Of a stretch of DNA of 64,000 bases, positions 11,372 through 20,735 are shown piece after piece. Location of the stretch: positions 7,701,001-7,765,000 of the forward strand of contig OX387202.1 in NCBI GenBank assembly GCA_947561715.1, written 5' to 3'. Both the position numbers and the translations under genes were made by a program. The first letter of the stretch is position 1; each line of letters opens with the position of its first letter. This DNA is from Ascidia mentula. Its lineage: Eukaryota > Chordata > Ascidiacea > Phlebobranchia > Ascidiidae. Under the pieces are notes generated by a model. That model was not told the origin of the DNA, made no database searches, and saw only the letters and a list, made by a program, of their open reading frames with translations.

Positions 11372-13123
11372 TTAAAACAAAATCTCCTTGTCTTTAGTTT
11401 TGGTTTGGACATACGAAGTAAACCTTCTCAAAAATTTGGGATACTCTCTTTTGTATATAGCTCGCAGTACAGAAGCAGGAGCCCAGCCTCCTGGATTTAC
11501 ATTTGCAACATAAACAATTTCACAGTGCAGACAATCTCTATCCAAAGGTTGGTTGTCTTTGGGTTTGGTAACAAACGTTTGGCATATTAGGCATATTTCT
11601 ACTGTTGCTCGAACACAACCAGAAACAGGATTTGCATCATTGTGGTCAACTGAAAAGTTACACACCATCCAGGTATCATGTGGAATCCTTCCATCATTGG
11701 TAACAGGGTTGTCTATCTTCAACATTGATGATAGATACAAGCAATCTCGCTGTGCTGATGGCCACACCCTCTTGTGAGTTTGATAAATAATAATTGTTCT
11801 TTCATCAAGAACTTCAAGGACCCTGAAACTTTCAATTGTTCCTTCCCACTCCAGCCTTACATCCGTGTCCCAAAAGTAATGACACATTTCACGGGCAGTC
11901 ACCCGTTTAATACTATGAATAGCTTTTAGTGGGTCACAGATTAAACCATCTTCTACTAATTCTTTTCTATAGACCTTCATCTCCCCTTCCTCTGCAAATA
12001 ACTCCCATGTATGGTCATCAGTTGGAAGTTGGAGAGAATTAGATAAGTGATCTTGTATATGTTTTTCTAACTTATTCGAGAGTCGGTGTTTACCTTTAGG
12101 CTGTTTTTCTGCTTCTCTTAGAAGGGATCGTGAGTGTTCAATGTCTTTATTAACTCTTTCTTGTCTATCTAGCTCAGCTTCCACAGCATCAAAAAATTCT
12201 TCCTCTGTCAGGCCACTCTGTGGACCTTCCTCGAAGTCTGGACTACCCAAAAATGCAACATTTTTTTTAGCTGTTGCTAATGAGGCACTGTATTGCTCCT
12301 CAACTCGTTTCCTTCTTTCCTGTTCTTTTTCCAAGCGCTTTTGCCAAACTTCTTCACGCTTATTCATCAACTCAATGCAGTAGGCCAATGTTGTCAAAAC
12401 ACCATTAGTTGTTGCTTTAAAAGTGATAGCTTCCCCTTTAAAATCTACGCCATCTAAACCAACCGGTTTATCAATGATTGAATCTCCAACAAATGATGAC
12501 AAGTGCATTTGACCATCATCATCATTAATCTCATTTTCACCAGTCCAGTGATCCCTGTTATCCTTGGGCTGCATTTGACTTGCACATGAATCGAAATATT
12601 GTTGAAGAACACCGACCTGGCGATCAAGAATATCTCTAAAGGTTTCAAGTTCAGCTAATTTTTCTTTAAGACCATATGTTTTGCGAAATGAAGATGACGA
12701 TGTTATTGATGGTCCACTTCCCAAAGACAACATGGAACCATGTCTTCTTAAACCGATACTCTCAGCATCTAGTTTATTTGCCTCAATTACATCAATCCAT
12801 TGTTGCTTTTCAGTTTCTGTTGGTGCCCGCAAATACCATGTACTGTCATTAATGGTGACATCAAAACGACAAGGATCAAACTCATTGCTGGTTATAGTTG
12901 ATTTTGTCAGACTTATTGAGCCTCTGCAACCATATTCAGTTTCATCCTGAGTTCTGTAGTAACAAAGAGTTCCATCACGACAACACACAAAGCGATCTTG
13001 CCAGCCATGGATATAGTTGGTCCATTTGCTTAACACACCTTTTATGCTGGGGTTATTAGATTCATCATTCACAAAATCTTCTTCATCTTCAGAGCAACTC
13101 AGACTTTGCTGTGGATCCGTCAT
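11372..13123 (-). CDS. CERT1: Ceramide transfer protein CERT (StAR-related lipid transfer), single exon
   Basis: Moves ceramide from ER to trans-Golgi at membrane contact sites. The 583-residue frame shows the full family layout: PH domain, about residues 28-117 (GVLSKWTNYIHGWQDR), which binds Golgi PI4P; serine-repeat motif, 126-146 (RRHGSMLSLGSG), the phospho-switch; coiled coil, about 250-285; FFAT motif EFFDAVE, 309-315, which binds VAP proteins in the ER; START domain, about 365-583. Residues matching the human ceramide-binding set by alignment from memory are E427, Q448, N489 and Y538. The C-terminus KEILF fits human KPILF. An in-frame stop lies four codons before the ATG, supporting this start. 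Human CERT is 598 or 624 residues and its gene has many introns, but this copy has none, while its neighbours have 8 to 30 exons. No poly(A) tract or target duplication remains. It is complete and looks functional. Confidence 0.96.
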   Translation of the reverse strand: MTDPQQSLSCSEDEEDFVNDESNNPSIKGVLSKWTNYIHGWQDRFVCCRDGTLCYYRTQDETEYGCRGSISLTKSTITSNEFDPCRFDVTINDSTWYLRAPTETEKQQWIDVIEANKLDAESIGLRRHGSMLSLGSGPSITSSSSFRKTYGLKEKLAELETFRDILDRQVGVLQQYFDSCASQMQPKDNRDHWTGENEINDDDGQMHLSSFVGDSIIDKPVGLDGVDFKGEAITFKATTNGVLTTLAYCIELMNKREEVWQKRLEKEQERRKRVEEQYSASLATAKKNVAFLGSPDFEEGPQSGLTEEEFFDAVEAELDRQERVNKDIEHSRSLLREAEKQPKGKHRLSNKLEKHIQDHLSNSLQLPTDDHTWELFAEEGEMKVYRKELVEDGLICDPLKAIHSIKRVTAREMCHYFWDTDVRLEWEGTIESFRVLEVLDERTIIIYQTHKRVWPSAQRDCLYLSSMLKIDNPVTNDGRIPHDTWMVCNFSVDHNDANPVSGCVRATVEICLICQTFVTKPKDNQPLDRDCLHCEIVYVANVNPGGWAPASVLRAIYKREYPKFLRRFTSYVQTKTKDKEILF

Positions 13124-14222
13124 GTCAATTTTTTATAGTTTTTTATGCATAACAAATGACATTCAATATAGACCTATAAACTTAAAAATAAACACACATA
13201 TGTGTATATTGAAGTTTTGCAAGTACAATGAAGGTGTCATAAAACCAATTCAGACACACAAACTACTACCCCCTACGAAACGGAGGGCCACCACAACCCA
13301 CATGACACCAACGGATCTCGGGATCCAAGTTGACAAAAAATCCAACAAAATTTCTTATTAACGCGGACAACTTGGCCGTCTTACAAGGTAGAAGCATGTT
13401 TTTTTTTACATTTAATAGTTTACATCAATGATTTCAAAAGTTCGTAAATCGTGGTTCAATTACCTTTTAACCTTACCACGGTCGGACAAATCAAAATCAC
13501 TAATCTCTTTAATCCAAACCACTCACGAATGTATAGACAAATGTCGGGTCGCGACTACTGATCTCTATAGAATACTGAAAGAGCACCAATTGGGAAAAAA
13601 GCGAGGCAAATTGAGGCCCGTGTCGGCCATTTTGAAAGGTCCTATTTTGCTGGAAAACACCAATACACCAAGACACAGCCAGGTCGCACACCTCGATCCA
13701 CATAATAGTCTATGTAACATAGAAATCAGTGCGAACGTTAACGGTCAGTTGTAATAAACTACCGGTCACTTTTTAGTAAAAAAATTAAACACGGTATTTA
13801 ATTATACAGTTCAAGTGCACATGACACGGCCATAGCAACTCTGCGTAATTAAAGGCACATCTACAACAAACGTATTTCTAAAGTTTTCGGTTCTACGCCA
13901 CCTTAATAAAATAGTAGCGGCAACCACTAATCGTAAACCTTTTTCGCTGTAGCGAATTTGACGTCTTGCAAGAGATTCACGTTAAAAAATGCCTAGTTTG
14001 CACAGGAAAAGCGCCTTATATTAAATAAATCGAATAGTTTCAAACAAAGGAGAGCCGCACATTATGTTTCTAGCCGTGGCAGTACACACAAAAAAATCGT
14101 CTCTGTGACATCATAAGCCTGTGTCTAATTATCAGCAAACCAAAATGTGTACTGCATAGCAACACGCATGTTTCCTGATACTAAACACTGGAACGCCCGA
14201 CGGAAAGGATGCAGGCGGGGTT
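13124..14222. other. Upstream flank of CERT1; one repeat copy, otherwise nothing recognised
   Basis: It contains a third copy of the repeat found at 9133-9400 (about 13325-13400, with CTTACAAGGTAG). The rest has no supported gene. The CERT1 promoter should lie close to 13124, but no core element is clear. Confidence 0.35.
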
Positions 14223-14386
14223 ATACTTACCTGACTGGGCCTTTACCGTGATCAGGCCGGCGGTGGGCCAAGGACGAGGCTTAGCTGACCCTTATGATTA
14301 CCCCAAGAGTGGGTAACTCGGCCGTACAATTTCTGCAGCCTTCGGTCCGTCTGTGTTCCAAATGTGTAAAGAATTAAGTTGGGAAA
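14223..14386 (+). ncRNA. U1 snRNA-like sequence, probably a pseudogene or divergent variant
   Basis: It starts with ATACTTACCTG, identical to the 5' end of U1 that pairs with 5' splice sites. Next comes a GTGATCA segment at the place of stem-loop I, then GACGAGGCTTA as in U1. GATTACCCC...GGGTAACTC forms stem-loop III with a paired change compared with human GATTTCCCC...GGGAAACTC, so the stem is kept. An Sm-like site, ACAATTTCTG, follows. Stem-loop II, which binds U1A, is essentially missing (GAGGCTTA runs straight into GCTGACC), and the U1-70K loop is diverged after GATCA. The 3' stem-loop is not clear, so the end is set by the usual length of 164 nt. It is probably an inactive relative. Confidence 0.6.
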
Positions 14387-15136
14387 CATGCGTGTGGTGC
14401 TACAGTACCTTTTTTTATGTATACATACGGTAGCAACGGCAATACTCCGTACTTCAAACAAGACGGGATGGAGCGTTTCCTTGCTCAGTGACATCATATG
14501 ACGTCATTTTTGGTGTGATATCGTAATTTTAACCTCACCATTGTGGTGTGAGATATTCTAACAATTCTAGTCACCAACTATGCTGCGAAAAAACACCTTA
14601 GTTGTCGATTGCAAGATTTTTAGTGTATTAATAAACTCGAACAATAACTAGTGAAATACCACATCGTTCAACAATGTTGGAACCGAAACCGATTGAATAA
14701 ATTCGAATGAATCAATTTATATAAATGATGTAACGCGAACCCGTTGGTCACGCTACTGCCAGACAAACAGTTTTGCTATGACAGGATAACTGTGTTATTA
14801 TGTTAGTTTTGTTGGTTTTTATTGACGGCCGTTACGGTTTGTCTGTGTCCTCCTAAGTCGTCGTTTTGAAAAGGTTATGCAGGGCGTTAGAAATCATAAA
14901 TGCTTTGACTCACCACAAAAACACCTTGTCCCAGTAACTGTTTTATTATTACGCAACTATATAAGACCTAATTATAAAATGTCACCTATCAGGCTTTGTG
15001 TCTATGAACTGAATTATCCTAGTTTGGTATTCTTCAGGAAGACTTAGTTTTATTTTCTATAATAGATAGAAAGCTTGCGTATTTTGGAAAATAAAAGTCA
15101 GTTTTCTTAAAGAGTGCCAAACCAGAAATAAAACTT
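14387..15136. other. Intergenic, no feature recognised
   Basis: No supported gene, RNA or repeat. Short open frames are chance-sized. Confidence 0.35.
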
Positions 15137-15360
15137 ATTCATGGTTCCGACTTTGCGTCAACAATGGGTTGTACGTCACAATGCTGCATGTAAAAATTGG
15201 CTGAAAATGCATTGGTTTAGTTGAGTTATTTACTAAAACGAGTGTAGCGCAGCCCCAAATCCTTTTGTGGAAAAAAATTACGTTTAGGCAAAGCAGAAAT
15301 TGAAGAGGAATACAAGAACTTAGCACCAAAAACGCAAATTTCCGCTCAGGTGGAGAAAAA
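15137..15360 (+). repeat. Partial copy of the ATTCATGGTTCCGACTT inverted-repeat family
   Basis: It begins ATTCATGGTTCCGACTT and continues CACAATGCTGCATG and GCATTGGTTTAG, as at the left end of the 1069-1420 element. It then holds the family core with GGCAAAGCAGAAATTG and CTTAGCACCAAAAA. The opposite inverted end was not found, so the copy appears truncated. Confidence 0.55.
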
Positions 15361-16229
15361 CATATGAAATCGAGATTTGGGACCAGGCTGTGTCCAGTTG
15401 TATAAATTTTCTACCACTTCACTTTGCTATGTGTGGCAATGCGTAAAGTATAAAATCGGAAACTGTCGCAATTTTGATTAGGTTGAAGGTTTGTTGGTAC
15501 CTAGGTAGCTAGTTTACTTCAAGTGCGTTGCCTGACGAACATTTTGGTGGTAAAACTGAATAATTTCTAAAGATTGGCGCAGTTTTGTGCAAGCAGAAAT
15601 GATGAAAAACCACCATGAAAACAAAAAAACAAAACCTGTTCAAATGGGTTGCGATACCAGCGTGGGTAGTATTTTGTTCCACGTCAAATGACGCGCGTCG
15701 ATTTTACGACGCGGTTTTCTGCACAAAAACAAGGTACTTTTAGTCGATGAACAACTGCCGAAAATGAACACAACAACGAAATGGCAGAACACATTCCGAA
15801 CTGTGATCCGGGAAAGCCAAAGCACCAATCAATATCTTGGGAGTTAAGTTGACACAAACGGAAAACATCACATATATAACAACACTTACAAACACGCTAG
15901 GCAAAGTATAAGTCCATGCCGGTTCTGTAGTGTCAACAAACACACAAAGATCCTATTGTCAACATCCTTGTCGCAGCAAAGCAGGCAATTTAACTATACA
16001 GTTATGCATCCAAAGAAACAAATCCAACACAAAAACTATCGTCCAGCATTCCAATTTTACTTTAGCCCAGTCACAACTAAAATACGAGCATGCTGTACAG
16101 ATTTCGAAACAATGGGCATTGTTACGCATTTACAACAATGTGGCCATCTTAATACACCGCAACGCTATTAGTTGGAATGTACATCCTCCCCCCGTTAAAA
16201 GGGAAGCGCATTATTAACTGCGATTTATT

Positions 16230-17000
16230 TTTTTGACACAACAAGAGATTCGAGCGACGCGCGTATTCTTTAGGGTCCTTGTATACAGGTTCATTTCTGT
16301 CTGTCCGTTTCAGTATTTGGCGATTGGCCACGCTTGTTACTATCCCGTTCTTGTCATGAAACTTGCTTTGAATTCGACCCAGGGGCCATTGTCATCACGA
16401 GGACGACATCGTCAATTGATGGGTTTTCCTTTTTTCATAAAAATTTTGCCTCGACATGATCGAACATGGGTACTCTTGCACCCAGCGACGCTTTGTCGAC
16501 CAGAAATGGAACCGCACGATGGCGGCAGCGAACGTAACAGACAGTTGGCGCTTTCACGGTAGGCTGCGGTCCAATTCTCGGATTGATCTTTAGCAGATGA
16601 ATTAGAATGAAAGGCGGGTCCTCTCTGGCTCCCAGTATAACGTCGATCAGAGGCCTCGAATGAAAAACAGAACTTTTTTAACCTCTAGCAACAGCGTATG
16701 GAGAATGTCGTCCTCCGAGGCTTCTTCGTACAGAGCGTATCATTCGTACGCAAGTTACCCAGAAATGGATTAAATGATTAAAGTTTCAGGAGGTCGCCTT
16801 CTTCCGCAACAAGTTATTGATATGCCGCTGATTCTAATCCCCATTTGATTCTGGAATGACGAGGCCCAAAATGCGTCCCGTTTTCCGTTTACGAATACAT
16901 ATGAAAAACGAGGCCTCGGCGAGCGATAAAACGTAAACGGACCAAGAATTTCCTTTGGCACCCGAACGATTCAAAACGATTCAAAATTGTCGGTAAACAG
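16230..17000 (-). mobile_element. BEL/Pao-like retroelement fossil (integrase region)
   Basis: Scattered minus-strand frames resemble the end of Pao-type integrase: a segment like the family's E..LINSRPL region near 16620-16720, a RRWVQEY-like segment near 16470, and a DDVVLV-like tail near 16400. It is heavily broken, and the boundaries are approximate. No LTRs were found. Confidence 0.5.
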
Positions 17001-17794
17001 AATTTAGTGTGTTACTAACGCCTGAATGGCCTATACCTCATTGCAGAGATAGACGTTGACAAGCAGATCTATCAGATGAATTCTCTTTCAAGATCAAAAC
17101 TCTTGTGGATCACTTGATAGGCATTATTTTCGCAAACAAATGCGCCATTTCTACGGTTCCATTTTTAAGAACGGAAGCCCGTTGGGCCATAATCCGGAAT
17201 GCTTCTGTTGTCATCCCACTTATACGTAAAAAAATCTCGGGATGATATTTTGCCTATTCTAATGATGGACTTTTATTCTGATTCCAGTGGTCTGTGCTTA
17301 CCACATTAAATGAATTCCTCTATGAAACTGACTTAAAAAATAAATGCCGCTATGAAAAATTGTTAAAGGACCCGACCCCAAAAAATATTTAACGTTTTCT
17401 AAATGTCTGCATTTTGTGGCCTAATTTTTATTAAAATACAATTTGCCATTAAACACGCCTGGTCATTTTCTGCTTTATTGAGCGATGTTTTATAAAAAAA
17501 ACTTTAACTTGCCTATATAAACATGGAAAATATTTGCTCCTCATAAAAACTTTCGGGCTTATCGTTAGTGTGCACTTCATTTTTTTTTTTTACTTAGCTC
17601 AATATATTTATTGCACCCCTTTCCTATTGCCCGGATTTGCTATGAAGTGCCAGTTAAATTTATTCCAAAAAGATATTATTTTGGAAATGGAAGCCGTTGA
17701 AACTTCTTTTTAAGTTATGTCAGAGTTGTCAAAACAAATTTCGTATGAAATCCTGTTTAATCATGCGGAACACGTCGTTGTTCGATTTTAATAC
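17001..17794. other. Intergenic upstream of CFAP263
   Basis: No gene or repeat family could be supported. Short AT-rich open frames only. Confidence 0.35.
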
Positions 17795-17808
17795 GTCCCC
17801 ATGGCAAC
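17795..17808 (+). promoter_or_regulatory. RFX X-box upstream of CFAP263
   Basis: GTCCCCATGGCAAC fits the classical X-box pattern RYYNCCATRGNAAC bound by RFX factors, the main activators of ciliary genes in animals. It ends 83 bp before the CFAP263 start codon, the usual distance for such sites, and the downstream gene is a motile-cilium gene. Confidence 0.75.
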
Positions 17809-17890
17809 AAATCCCCTTTGCTGTCTTATGGCGTTTGCTGTCATGTCCAAATTTTTGTGACACAGTTGTTTTTGTCTTAAATCTGTTAAC

Positions 17891-20504
17891 ATGGCAGACT
17901 CTGACAGTGTTTTGTCAACAACCACTGGCACTGACCAGCAAGATGACCCGCTTTCAGAATTGAGCAATGAGCAGTTGGTACAGTTAATCGACGATACAGT
18001 GTAAGAATTGTCTTGGTTAATAGATACACCTGTTTTATGTTTTACGCTTCGTATTGTATATTTTAGTCACGCAAATGAAGTAATTCGGAATGAAGCAGAA
18101 ATGTTCGACAAGTTTTTTAGAAGAGTGGAACCAAAAGAAACAAATAACTTGCAAGCAAGTCTAAATTTTCAAGCACCCATTGCACAAGTTCAAGAGGTGC
18201 ATGCACATTCAATATCTAATAACAAAGAAAAAACTTTGTCAAAATATTATGGGTTTCATTGATAGATCTACGGCAGAAGCCGAAAACGTTCAAAGTCACG
18301 TAGCAGTGCAGTCGATAAACTATTGCGTTTGTCAGCTGAGCAAAAATGTGATATTGCCCAAAGGGAATTGGAAGAATTGCGTGAAGACATTGATAAATTA
18401 AAGGAAGAAGCTGAACGTGTCCTTGACAACTATCGGGTATTTTCACTGTTTTTGCTAAAACTTACTCTGTTACAATGCGAAGCCAAATTATTAATGTGCC
18501 GATTCAGTCTTTATATGTCTATGAACTGAATTCTCTTGATTTGGCATAATGCTAAGCCAATTATTGTGAATAAAAATATGAAAAAAATTGTTTTACCATT
18601 GATATCAACCCTTTATTCACAGGCTGGCATCGAAGAAGCTGAACTGCGCATTAGTGAAATTAAAAAAGCTGTGTATGAATTTGACAGAGATATTTGCAAG
18701 GGTTCTATTAATCCACGTACCAGCAAAGTGGTTGCAGAAAAAGTTGTGAGATACTTCGAGGACAAATTAAGATGGCGGGTAAAAAAACTCTTAATTTTGT
18801 GTGGAAGCATTTCTATAACTAATATCTTATACCAGCGTAGTCCAACTTCAGTCCCGCGGGACAATTTTTGCCAATGATCTAATTTATCAGCCCTCCAATC
18901 AGAACTTGATCTTTTTCAGTCTAACAACCAGGATTTGTTTTTCATATTATTGTGATGAATAATCTACATAAAAGTTTGTAAGTAGCCATATGTTATGCAT
19001 TACAGAGCATTGTTTTTGTATGACAAAGGGCTCTTTCCCGTAAGCTCACTTTCCATTTGCTTATTTTTGTGTCAACTAGACAGATTTGCAAAATATAAAA
19101 ATTATCAGTCACACAAAAAGAAAATTGGAAGAATCTTTGTCCCAAAATACCATGTAGGCAGTGTTACCATTGGTTAGGGCCAAAAAATAGTTCGTTGTAT
19201 TTTGATTCCAAAATTGGAATTATTTCAGATGCGTCTAATTAATATTTGCGTCAGGATGATGTTGTTTTTTGGAAATGTACAGCTTTATTATGTGTAAATT
19301 TGTTTGTTTAGCCATGCTTGCCTTTCTATAGCGTTGTCCAATTGTCACTGAAACTCCATATTTGTTGTGACACTAAGCAGAAAACTCCAAAAGAAGCATG
19401 TTTCTTGTAAATTAGCACATTTGGTCAAAAAATAAGCATTAGACACTGGTCAAAAAAATAAGCACTATATACATAATCTAGATTTATGTATAAAGTGCCA
19501 AGCTTCCAGTTTATTAAACTGTCACCTATGAAACTAACAGTTTATGATGGTTACAAAATAAATTGGACCCCACTCTCTCATATTATCATTGTGTGAAACA
19601 AAGTCCAATTTCAATTTTTAATATTCAGGATACACTAATTGAGAAATTGAGATTAAAAAATTCTACACTAAAAGTCCAGAAAAAAAAACTACAACTTCAA
19701 CTAAAACAGGTACATCTGTACTTAGAAAGTAATTTTTAACTAATTTTAAAAGCGATGTTTTTATCAGAAAGAAGAGATGGGAGAAGTCCTACACGAAGTT
19801 GATTTTAATCAGCTTAAAATTGAAAACGAACAATACCTTGAAAAAATTGATGAAAAAAACCAAGAGTTATTGCGTCTAAAACTGATGGCAGGAAATACGC
19901 TGCAAGTTTTAAATTCATACAAAGTAAGGTTTATACTAAATCAAGAGTTTTTTTTCTCATTTGAGCAACTATTTGTACAATTTCTAGAAAAAACTTCAAA
20001 CTTTTACTATGGATGCAGAAAGGCTGCATACTGAAATAGCATCCCGCGATGATATGCTAAAAAAATTTGACGATGAAACAATTATTGTGGATGAGGTGAA
20101 GATATGTAAAATATTTGCATCAGTTTTTCTGTATCAAAGTATCTGTAATAATGATTTACTCATTTACACAGGAAAGGGCAATTGCTGAAAAAAGAAATGT
20201 GCAACTGCGGAGAAAGTTATCAGATTACAAAGTACCAAATGTACAAGAATATGTGCAAAAAAAAGCAGACCTCTCCGACCTTAACAAAACTGTTAAAAAT
20301 TGGGAGAGAAAGGTCGAAATTGCACAGGTATTTTTTTGATACTTGCTTCTTTATTACGTTTTAACTAGTCCTATAACCCTGCCTGGAATAGCAAATTAAT
20401 GTTTTAAAACTATGTTCCAGATGGCCTTGAAGACTCACAAAAAGTCTTGGCATATTATCTTAACTCAAAGTCAGCCTGGAGTATGGATTCCGCAAGACGT
20501 TTAA
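17891..20504 (+). CDS. CFAP263: Cilia and flagella associated protein 263 (CCDC113)
   Basis: Coiled-coil axonemal protein of motile cilia; in the family it pairs with CFAP184/CCDC96 near the base of radial spoke 3. Exons: 17891-18000, 18067-18196, 18266-18436, 18623-18778, 19629-19709, 19768-19923, 19988-20095, 20172-20327, 20421-20504. All phases match and the protein is 383 residues against about 377 in human. Landmarks from N to C: EAEMFDKFFRRVEPKE, GRSRKRSKSRS, EEAELRISEIKKAVYEFDRD, EKLRLKNSTLKVQKKKLQLQ, EVDFNQLKIENEQYLEKID, SGNTLQVLNAYK-like AGNTLQVLNSYK, and NWERKVEIAQMALKTHKKSW. Most of the chain is predicted coiled coil. Most introns are only 58-186 bp, and intron 4 is longer (about 850 bp). 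An X-box lies upstream. It converges on SSR1 with 231 bp between the stop codons. Confidence 0.94.
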
Positions 20505-20551
20505 CCATCCTAACACAAAACAATATGTTGGTGGGAGGGAGTAATTCATGA

Positions 20552-20560
20552 TTTATTAAA
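20552..20560. terminator. Overlapping candidate poly(A) signals for CFAP263 and SSR1
   Basis: TTTATTAAA reads as ATTAAA on the plus strand (20555-20560, 51 bp after the CFAP263 stop) and AATAAA on the minus strand (20552-20557, about 180 bp after the SSR1 stop). If both are used, the two 3' UTRs overlap. Confidence 0.4.
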
Positions 20561-20735
20561 CCAAACCAATATATTTTCCAATCACACTTGTTTTGCAAAA
20601 AAAATGCGAAGGAAAAATGCTTCACAAATTTTTAAAAGCTTCACGAAGTTCAACGTTTGTTCAAAAAAACATACAAAACACCACTCTTTTACTTGGCCCA
20701 TGCCTGTGAATGGGAAAGTAAGTCTATAACACAGT

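Noticed and set aside
12141-12950. Plus-strand and shifted frames inside CERT1
   Set aside because: Antisense shadows of a strongly supported protein.
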